Source: an uncultured Bacilli bacterium (GTDB lineage: Bacteria > Bacillota_I > Bacilli_A > RFN20 > CAG-449). Taken from it: DNA of 64,000 bases. Numbering within the stretch: the stretch's first letter is position 1; each line of letters starts with the position of its first letter. The notes below the pieces were generated by a model, which saw only the letters and a list, made by a program, of their open reading frames with translations, ran no database searches and was not told the DNA's origin. The stretch covers positions 1 through 64,000 of the forward strand of contig CANQAG010000007.1 of assembly GCA_947588815.1 (NCBI GenBank). The letters are read 5' to 3'. Position numbers and translations under genes: made by a program. Of the stretch, positions 56,739 through 64,000 are shown piece after piece.

Positions 56739-57931
56739 AAATATATGAAATAGGAACGGGATATACTTCAATTCCATCCAAAATTGGCGCAGCTACAGAA
56801 ATAGTTGTTGAAGAATTGACTAGAGCTTTTCTCACACAAAATAAGGATGTAAATATTATCGATATTAAAGCGGATGATCGAGAAATTAATAATTTACCAA
56901 TTTTAGAGGTAAATGTTCCTAAATTTTTAAGAACTACGGATGTCAAATTAGGTATAATGCATAAAGTGAAAAGAATAGTTTATTCAATAAAACTTGCAAA
57001 ATATTTGAAAAAGATTCTGAAAAATAGCGATGAAAAAATAATTTTACATTTTCATAATCAGTATAATATGTATTTTTTTCTAAAGATGTCTTCCGAAAAA
57101 ATACGAAAGAAATGTATATTGATGTATACTAATCATAGTTATATATGGCATGGTGAATGGAGTGAGATAAAATCAATCGTAAAAAAAAGATACTTTCAAG
57201 AAAGCTACTGTATGAAACATGCCGATTTTATCTTTGTTTTAAATGAAAGATCCCAAAAAAATATTATCAGTAATTTAAATATTGACAAAAGTAAAGTGTT
57301 TTTAATTAACAATGGAGTTAATACTAAAAAATATAAACCTTTAAGCAATAATGCAAAAAATGAGTTTAAAAGCTTTTTACATTTGGATGTTGAATCAAAA
57401 GTGTTTATCCAAGTAGGGTCAATATGTGATCGGAAAAATCAATTAGGTGCTCTCAAGTTGTTAACTCCAATTTTAAAAGAAAATAGTAAATATTACTACT
57501 ATTTTGCCGGAGGGATTATTGATCAAGAATATTTTGATGAACTACTTAAATTCGCAAAAGAACAAAATTTGTTAAATCAAGTAAAATATTTAGGAGAACT
57601 AAAACCGGGAGAAGAACTTAATAAATATTATAATATTGCCGAAGCCATGGTATTTCCATCAAAACAAGAAGGTTTTTCATTGGTCATTATAGAGGCAATG
57701 TCGGCAGGTGTTCCGGTAATAATTAATGATGATTTACAATTTATATTGGCCAATAAATGCATAAAGTATCGAGAGGAAAGTAATTTTGTTTCTTTAATTA
57801 ATGAAAATATATTTAATGAAAAAAAACATCAAGAAATAAAAGAAAATATTCGACAAGAGGTGTTATCGAATTATTCTTGGGAATATGTTGCAAATGAATA
57901 TTTAAAGATTATTGAACCTAGAAAAAAATAG
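56735..57931 (+). CDS. Glycosyltransferase family 4
   Basis: FIQVGSICDRKNQLGALKLL; FPSKQEGFSLVIIEAMSAGVPVI; 4-nt overlap with upstream gene. Confidence 0.92.
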   Translation: MKIYEIGTGYTSIPSKIGAATEIVVEELTRAFLTQNKDVNIIDIKADDREINNLPILEVNVPKFLRTTDVKLGIMHKVKRIVYSIKLAKYLKKILKNSDEKIILHFHNQYNMYFFLKMSSEKIRKKCILMYTNHSYIWHGEWSEIKSIVKKRYFQESYCMKHADFIFVLNERSQKNIISNLNIDKSKVFLINNGVNTKKYKPLSNNAKNEFKSFLHLDVESKVFIQVGSICDRKNQLGALKLLTPILKENSKYYYYFAGGIIDQEYFDELLKFAKEQNLLNQVKYLGELKPGEELNKYYNIAEAMVFPSKQEGFSLVIIEAMSAGVPVIINDDLQFILANKCIKYREESNFVSLINENIFNEKKHQEIKENIRQEVLSNYSWEYVANEYLKIIEPRKK

Positions 57932-58050
57932 TTAATTAGACATTGGATAAAGTAAACTTTTATATAATTAAATTTTATGTTATGATTGAAAAATAAAAAC
58001 ACTGTAATCTCAAAGAAAAAAATTATTAGATAAAAGGAGATAAAAAAACG

Positions 58051-59226
58051 ATGAGTAAAAAATTAAACGGTACAGTAATAGTAACATATAGATGTAATGC
58101 GAGATGTACAATGTGCAATAGATATAAAGCACCATCTTTACCTGAAGAAGAAATATCAATTGATACAATTAAAAAACTCCCACCAATGTATTTTACAAAT
58201 ATTACAGGCGGAGAACCTTTTATTCGCCAAGATCTTAAAGATATTGTCCGGGAATTATACAAAAAATCCGACAGAATAGTTATTTCTACTAACGGTTTTT
58301 TTACAGATCGCATTATTGATTTATGCAAAGAATTTCCCAATGTCGGTATTCGCATTTCTATTGAAGGTCTTGAAGATACCAATAATGAAATTAGAGGCTT
58401 ACCGGATGGATTTAATAGAGGTTATTCAACATTAAAAAAACTAGTTGAGATGAAACACCCTGATGTTGGCTTTGGTATGACTGTTCAAGATAAAAATGCT
58501 CCGGATTTGGTTGCATTGTATAAAAAAAGCGAAGAATTAGGCATGGAATTTGCTACTGCGTCATTACATAATTCTTTTTATTTTGTCGAAGCCAAAAATA
58601 TTATTCACGATAGGTTAATGGTCGCCCAAAATTTTGAAGATTTGATAAATGAGTTATTAAAATCTAATTCGCCCAAAAAATGGTTTAGAGCATATTTTAA
58701 TCATGGGTTGATTAATTATATTTTTGGGCAAAAGAGATTGTTAAATTGTGATATGTCCTTTGATACTTTCTTCATTGATCCGTATGGTGATGTAATGCCG
58801 TGCAATGGAACAAAAGATAAGGAAGTTATGGGTAATTTAAATACTCAAACATGGGATGAATTATGGAATTCACCACAAGCTGATGATGTTCGAAAAAAAG
58901 TTAGATGTTGTGATAGAAATTGTTGGATGATTGGTTCCGTTTCTCCGGCTATGAAAAAATATATTTGGAAACCTACATTATGGGTAATAAAACACAAGTT
59001 TTTAAGATTTTTTAAAAAGAAAAAATATTCGATGTATGAAAATAAAATTGTTAAGGATTACCGAGATGGAAAAATTACAAAAGAAGAATTAGATAAGCTA
59101 TCTACGTGTGATTTGTGCGCTACAATAAACGATGGTTTATCAAATACTTCTAAAGAGATTTTAAAAAATCAGTCCGGTGAAGAATTTGTCAATAAAGATA
59201 TTGAAAGTCAAGGTTATAAAAACTGA
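58051..59226 (+). CDS. Radical SAM protein with SPASM-like C-terminus
   Basis: CNARCTMC (CX3CX2C), ITGGEPF, C-terminal NCDMSFDTFFIDPYGDVMPCNGTKD...CCDRNCW. Confidence 0.93.
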   Translation: MSKKLNGTVIVTYRCNARCTMCNRYKAPSLPEEEISIDTIKKLPPMYFTNITGGEPFIRQDLKDIVRELYKKSDRIVISTNGFFTDRIIDLCKEFPNVGIRISIEGLEDTNNEIRGLPDGFNRGYSTLKKLVEMKHPDVGFGMTVQDKNAPDLVALYKKSEELGMEFATASLHNSFYFVEAKNIIHDRLMVAQNFEDLINELLKSNSPKKWFRAYFNHGLINYIFGQKRLLNCDMSFDTFFIDPYGDVMPCNGTKDKEVMGNLNTQTWDELWNSPQADDVRKKVRCCDRNCWMIGSVSPAMKKYIWKPTLWVIKHKFLRFFKKKKYSMYENKIVKDYRDGKITKEELDKLSTCDLCATINDGLSNTSKEILKNQSGEEFVNKDIESQGYKN

Positions 59227-59251
59227 TATTAACTAAGGGTAGGAATAGTTT

Positions 59252-60332
59252 ATGATTTTAAATGTTTTATATGCAGGTGGAATTGGCGGAATTGAAAAGA
59301 TGTGTTTCGATTTAGGCAAAAATGATAAGGATTTTATATTTTTATTTATTAAACCTTTGGGACCAATCTTCAAACAGATGGCAGAAAATAATATATATGT
59401 AGATTTTGTTTTGCCTAAAGTTAAAAAAATGAAAATATTTGACATTAAACTCGCAGTGAGAAAAATAGAAGATTTATTAAAAAAATGCCAATTGATGCGA
59501 TTATTTTTCACGCTAATGCACCTTTTTTTGCGCTTGTGATACATTTATTAAAAAAAAGGAATAAAACAATTAAAATATTTATTTATTCTCATGCTAATGC
59601 AAAAGATTGGTTATATTTAGAATCAAAAAAATCTTTTATATATGTTTGGTTTTATAAAAGAATGGTCAAAAAAGTAGATGGTATATTTTTAATTTCTAAA
59701 TCTGTTGAAAATAGTTTTTTACGTATAATTCCATTTGCAAGGAATAAAATTATTTTAAATTACAACGGAATTGATTTAACTAACTTTAAACCTAATTTTC
59801 AAGATTGCCATTTGCCTATTAGATTAATATATGTTGGAAGGTTAATTCCACAAAAAGGGGTACAAAATATATTAGATCAAAAGAGTTAAAAGATATTGAT
59901 TATGAATTTAATATCGTTGGTGATGGATACTATAGAAAATTTTTAGAGAATAAAATTGTAGAAAATAATTTGCAAGATAAAGTAAAGTTTTTAGGTGAGA
60001 GACAAGATGTTGAAAAACTTTTGTATGATAGTGATATTTTTATTCATTTGCCGGCATATGATGAAGGATTTGGGATTACTGTGATAGAAGCTTTGGCGAC
60101 AGGACTAGTTTGTATAACTAACGATAGAGGAGCAATGAAAGAGTTGATTAGTGATGGTTATAATGGTTTTGTACTGCAGACAAAATGTTGCAACAATGCG
60201 CAAATTTTAACCGATATAATAAGAAAGGTTATGCAAAATAATCTTTTTGATATAAAACGTAATGCGGTTACTTCATCGAAAAAATTTTCTATAACGAATA
60301 CAATTAATGTAATAAAAAATAATGTGAAATAA
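59252..60332 (+). pseudogene. Glycosyltransferase (GT4-like) disrupted by two frameshifts
   Basis: Three consecutive ORF pieces (59252-59539, 59485-59889, ~59890-60332) reconstruct one GT4; first shift at a poly-A tract. Confidence 0.82.
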
Positions 60333-60504
60333 AAAGATAAGGTTCGGCTATTATATAAAAAATTTGGTAATTAAGTAAGTAAAGCAAATTTTTGCAACTT
60401 GAATAATTAGTGAAATTAAATATAAATTTTTAATATTTTAATTCATAAATAATATAGTTTTATGTATAATATTTTCGTTACAAAATTATAAAAGAAAGGG
60501 CAAT

Positions 60505-61548
60505 ATGAAAATTTTAGTTACAGGTTGTGCCGGTTTTATAGGAGCATATTTATCAAAAAAATTGCTTGATCAAGGTAAAATAGTAATAGGTATTGATAAT
60601 TTAAACGATTATTATGATGTTAATATTAAGTTATGGCGCTTAAAACAATTGGAAAACTATACAAACTTTACTTTTTTTAAAATGGATTTAGCTAACAAAA
60701 AAGCTATAGATGAACTATTTGCAAAATATGATTTTGATATTGTTGTAAATCTTGCTGCTCAAGCAGGAGTAAGATATTCAATTCAAAATCCACAAGCATA
60801 TATTGATAGTAATATTGTTGGTTTTTTCAACATCCTTGAAGCATGCAGACATTCTTATGATAATAGAGAAGGTGTTAAACATTTGGTGTACGCTTCAAGT
60901 TCTTCCATTTATGGTTCAAATAAAAAAATACCATATTCAACAGATGATAAGGTTGATAATCCTGTTTCACTTTATGCTGCAACAAAAAAATCGAATGAAT
61001 TAATGGCTCATGCTTATGCTAAACTATATAATATTCCCTGTACAGGATTAAGATTTTTTACAGTTTATGGCCCGGCAGGAAGACCCGATATGGCTTATTT
61101 TGGATTTACAAATAAGCTTGTAAAGGGTAAAACCATAGAAATTTTTAACTATGGTAATTGTAAAAGAGATTTTACCTATATTGATGATATTGTCGATGGA
61201 ATCTTAAAGGTTATCGATAAAGCGCCAAAGAGAGCTATAGGAGAAGATGGATTACCAATACCACCATATAAGATTTATAATATTGGGAATAATCATCCGG
61301 AAAATTTATTAGACTTTGTGCAAATATTACAAGAAGAATTGGTACGTGCTAAAGTTTTGGATCAAAATTATGATTTTGAAGCACATAAAAAACTAGTGCC
61401 AATGCAGGCGGGAGATGTTCCTATTACCTATGCAGATACTAGTGATTTAGAAAAAGATTTTGGATTTAAACCTTCTACTCCATTAAGAACAGGATTAAGG
61501 AAATTTGCAGAATGGTATTATGATTTTTATGTAAAAAGCAATAATTAA
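60505..61548 (+). CDS. NAD-dependent epimerase (UDP-glucuronate 4-epimerase-like)
   Basis: GCAGFIGAYLSKKLL, DNLNDYYDVNIKLWRLKQL, SLYAATKKSNELMAHAY. Confidence 0.93.
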   Translation: MKILVTGCAGFIGAYLSKKLLDQGKIVIGIDNLNDYYDVNIKLWRLKQLENYTNFTFFKMDLANKKAIDELFAKYDFDIVVNLAAQAGVRYSIQNPQAYIDSNIVGFFNILEACRHSYDNREGVKHLVYASSSSIYGSNKKIPYSTDDKVDNPVSLYAATKKSNELMAHAYAKLYNIPCTGLRFFTVYGPAGRPDMAYFGFTNKLVKGKTIEIFNYGNCKRDFTYIDDIVDGILKVIDKAPKRAIGEDGLPIPPYKIYNIGNNHPENLLDFVQILQEELVRAKVLDQNYDFEAHKKLVPMQAGDVPITYADTSDLEKDFGFKPSTPLRTGLRKFAEWYYDFYVKSNN

Positions 61549-61602
61549 TATAATAATTTTGTTATAATTGATATGGTATTATATTATTTAGAGGAGTAAC
61601 TG

Positions 61603-62823
61603 ATGAAAAATAACAAAAAATTATGCGTTGCAGTGGCTGGAACTGGGTATGTTGGATTGTCTCTAGCGGTTTTAATTGCACAACATCATAAAGTGTGGGC
61701 GGTAGATGTGATTGAAGACAAGGTAAATAAAATTAATCAACGTATTTCACCAATTCAAGATAAAGAAATAGAAAGATTTTTTGCAACTAAAAAATTAGAT
61801 TTAACTGCTACTTTAGATGGAGAAAATGCTTATAAAAAAGCAGATATAATCATTGTTGCTACACCTACTAACTATGATACTATTACCAATCATTTTGATA
61901 CTACTTATGTTGAGCAAGTACTTGATTTAGTAAATAAAGTAAATTCAGAGGCTACAATTGTTATAAAATCAACAATTCCTGTAGGATATACTGAATATGT
62001 TAGAAATAAATATCATAACCAAAACATTATTTTTTCACCAGAATTTTTACGAGAATCCAAGGCTTTATATGATAATTTATGGCCTTCAAGAATCATTGTT
62101 GGATATTCAAAAGATGACAAACAACTTTCAGAAAAGGCAAAATTATTCGCAAATTTACTTGTTGAAGGAGCAGAAAAAGAAAAGATTGAGATTGTATATA
62201 TGAATCCGACTGAAGCTGAAGCGGTAAAATTATTTGCTAATACTTATTTGGCTTTAAGAGTGGCGTACTTTAACGAACTAGATACATATGCGGAATCGAA
62301 AGGATTAAACACAGAAGATATTATTAAAGGTGTTTGCTTAGATCCACGAATTGGTGATTTTTATAACAATCCATCGTTTGGTTATGGTGGTTATTGCTTG
62401 CCGAAAGATACCTTGCAACTTAGAGCGAATTTTGATGGTGTTCCTCAAGACTTAATAAGCGCGATTTGTCAATCAAATGATACTCGAAAAAATTTCATTG
62501 CCGATGAAGTTTATAATTTAGGAAAAAAATTAAGTGGTAAAGAACCTATAGTCGGTGTCTATAGATTGACCATGAAATCCAACTCTGATAACTTTAGGGC
62601 ATCTGCGATTCAGGGCGTAATGAAAAATTTAAAGGAAAAAGGTTTAGAAGTAATTATTTTTGAACCTACTTTAATATCTAATGAATTTGAAAATTATCAA
62701 GTCGTATCTAATCTTTCAAAATTTAAGAATATGGTAGATGTCATAATCGCTAATCGATATGATTCATCACTAGATGATGTAAAAGAAAAAGTTTATACTA
62801 GAGATTTATATAGAAGGGATTAA
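61603..62823 (+). CDS. UDP-glucose/nucleotide-sugar 6-dehydrogenase
   Basis: [44 protein letters not shown]-like motif. Confidence 0.95.
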   Translation: MKNNKKLCVAVAGTGYVGLSLAVLIAQHHKVWAVDVIEDKVNKINQRISPIQDKEIERFFATKKLDLTATLDGENAYKKADIIIVATPTNYDTITNHFDTTYVEQVLDLVNKVNSEATIVIKSTIPVGYTEYVRNKYHNQNIIFSPEFLRESKALYDNLWPSRIIVGYSKDDKQLSEKAKLFANLLVEGAEKEKIEIVYMNPTEAEAVKLFANTYLALRVAYFNELDTYAESKGLNTEDIIKGVCLDPRIGDFYNNPSFGYGGYCLPKDTLQLRANFDGVPQDLISAICQSNDTRKNFIADEVYNLGKKLSGKEPIVGVYRLTMKSNSDNFRASAIQGVMKNLKEKGLEVIIFEPTLISNEFENYQVVSNLSKFKNMVDVIIANRYDSSLDDVKEKVYTRDLYRRD

Positions 62824-63015
62824 ATTGTAATTTAAGCAATCTATAAAAGTTGTGAAATTAAAAATATAGAACGTATGTTTTTATTGATGTTTCAAATTAA
62901 TTAGAATAATGAAATAAAAAAATACTGTTATAAATGTAATGCGCAAAAAAATTAGGGAACCTATGTTATTTACGTTGATATGTGCTATATTATTAGTAGA
63001 TAACCGGAGGTAGTA

Positions 63016-63393
63016 ATGGAAAATTTTGTAAATAATCTAGCTAAATTCGTTGAAATGTTTGCCTCGATTGTAATTTCATTGTTGGAAATCATGGGAATTG
63101 TGGTAATTATTTTTGGAGCTTTCAAAGCGATTTTTTATTTTTTTAAATTTTCTATCAAGAAAGAGCGTTTTAATATAAAAATCAATTTAGGTAATTCTTT
63201 AGCGCTTGGGCTTGAGTTTAAAATGGGTGCAGAGATTATCAAAACGGTTGTAGTTAGAACTTTAGATGAATTGTGGATTCTTGGCGCAATCATCCTTTTA
63301 AGAGCCATTCTAGCGGTTTTAATACATTGGGAAATTAAATCTGAAAAGAAAGCTACCGAAGAAGAACAGTTTAATAATTCTTGCGATAAATAG
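63016..63393 (+). CDS. DUF1622-like membrane protein
   Basis: Three-TM small protein with LGLEFKMGAEIIKTVV...ELWILGAIILLRAILAVLIHWEI. Confidence 0.8.
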   Translation: MENFVNNLAKFVEMFASIVISLLEIMGIVVIIFGAFKAIFYFFKFSIKKERFNIKINLGNSLALGLEFKMGAEIIKTVVVRTLDELWILGAIILLRAILAVLIHWEIKSEKKATEEEQFNNSCDK

Positions 63394-63427
63394 TTTTTAG
63401 AACTATAATTCTAACGAGGTCGATATT

Positions 63428-63850
63428 ATGTTAATTGATGATATTAAAAGAAAAAATATGGAAGCATTGAAGGCTCACGATCAAGTGGCTAGAGCAATTT
63501 ACTCCGTGATTATTAATAAGTTTATGCCTGTAAATATCGAAAAAAAGGAAAAAGGAGAAATAATTGATGATAAAGACTTAATTGCTATCATCGTCAAATC
63601 ATTAAAGGAACTAGCGGACGAAAAAGCTTCTTATGCTAAAGTCAATAATACACAAAAAGTTTTAGATATTGAAAAACAAGAGGAGTTGTTAAAAGTATTT
63701 CTTCCGAAAATGCTTTCAGAAGAGGAAATTCGAAATGAAATTTTAAAATTAGACGATAAATCTTTGCCAAATATTATGAAATATTTTAAAATCAATTTTG
63801 TAGGTCGAGTAGATATGGGCCTAGTCAATCGAATAGCTAAAGAATTATAG
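63428..63850 (+). CDS. GatB/YqeY domain protein
   Basis: MLIDDIKRKNMEALKAHDQVARAIYSVIINK, YqeY-like. Confidence 0.88.
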   Translation: MLIDDIKRKNMEALKAHDQVARAIYSVIINKFMPVNIEKKEKGEIIDDKDLIAIIVKSLKELADEKASYAKVNNTQKVLDIEKQEELLKVFLPKMLSEEEIRNEILKLDDKSLPNIMKYFKINFVGRVDMGLVNRIAKEL

Positions 63851-63860
63851 CTATTTTTCT

Positions 63861-63934
63861 AGGGGCTTAGTTAAACGGTATAGCAACGGTCTCCAAAACC
63901 GTTATTGGGGGTTCGATTCCCTCAGCCCCTGCCA
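63861..63934 (+). tRNA. tRNA-Trp (anticodon CCA), CCA tail encoded
   Basis: AGGGGCT/AGCCCCT acceptor stem, CTCCAAA anticodon loop, GGTTCGATTCC T-arm, genomic CCA. Confidence 0.96.
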
Positions 63935-63949
63935 TGAAAGATGTTATTG

Positions 63950-63995
63950 ATCCCATTTATTGAATAAAACAAGTTTCAATAAATGGGATTTTTTA
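63950..63995. terminator. Intrinsic terminator after tRNA-Trp
   Basis: ATCCCATTTATTGAA...TTCAATAAATGGGAT long perfect stem followed by TTTTT. Confidence 0.85.
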
Positions 63996-64000
63996 TATTT

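Noticed and set aside
1-64000. CRISPR arrays, prophage, IS transposase genes, rRNA operon
   Set aside because: No regularly spaced repeats, no phage structural or transposase motifs and no rRNA sequence recognised; the only large repeat is the 411-bp duplication in the EPS locus.
1-64000. Alternative genetic code (UGA = Trp) suggested by Mollicutes-like gene content
   Set aside because: Several core genes (e.g. nusA, ending at 2327) terminate in TGA and the Trp tRNA has anticodon CCA.

Overview
Low-GC Firmicutes/Mollicutes-like chromosomal segment. It uses the standard genetic code: TGA serves as a stop and the only Trp tRNA seen has a CCA anticodon. (1) 0.2-16.9 kb is a housekeeping block: rimP-nusA-ylxR-L7Ae-infB-rbfA, a MacB-like ABC protein, a HAD phosphatase, trpS, spx, a CYTH protein, NAD kinase, maf, RNase J, def and ylbD-ylbE-ylbF. 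(2) 16.9-42.6 kb is a beta-1,3(1,6)-glucan (laminarin-type) utilisation locus: GH81, GH16 and GH30 enzymes, a GH94/149/161-type phosphorylase, a sugar ABC importer, a LacI regulator with several palindromic operators, and secreted proteins with an unrecognised repeated domain. (3) 42.7-49.6 kb is a tightly overlapping cassette: mgsA, a CotH-like kinase lipoprotein, an HPrK-like kinase, a PqqD-like protein, an S24/S26 peptidase, an ABC exporter and an NTP_transf_5-like nucleotidyltransferase. It resembles RiPP (lasso-tailoring) machinery but has no lasso cyclase or transglutaminase. An ORF missing from the supplied track (26851..26994, minus, 47 aa, MKTYQKPALTID...DTYNWDDFWKEVFDSTN) has a good RBS, a LacI-type operator and a YxKPxL leader-like start, so it is a candidate substrate. 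(4) 49.7-62.8 kb is an exopolysaccharide locus: Wzz/CpsD/CpsB, a priming transferase, glycosyltransferases, a radical SAM/SPASM protein, an epimerase and a UDP-sugar dehydrogenase. It has a mosaic partial duplication and pseudogenes, and no visible Wzx or Wzy. (5) The end carries a DUF1622-like protein, a YqeY-like protein, tRNA-Trp(CCA) and a terminator. All family assignments come from reading motifs by eye; no database search was run.
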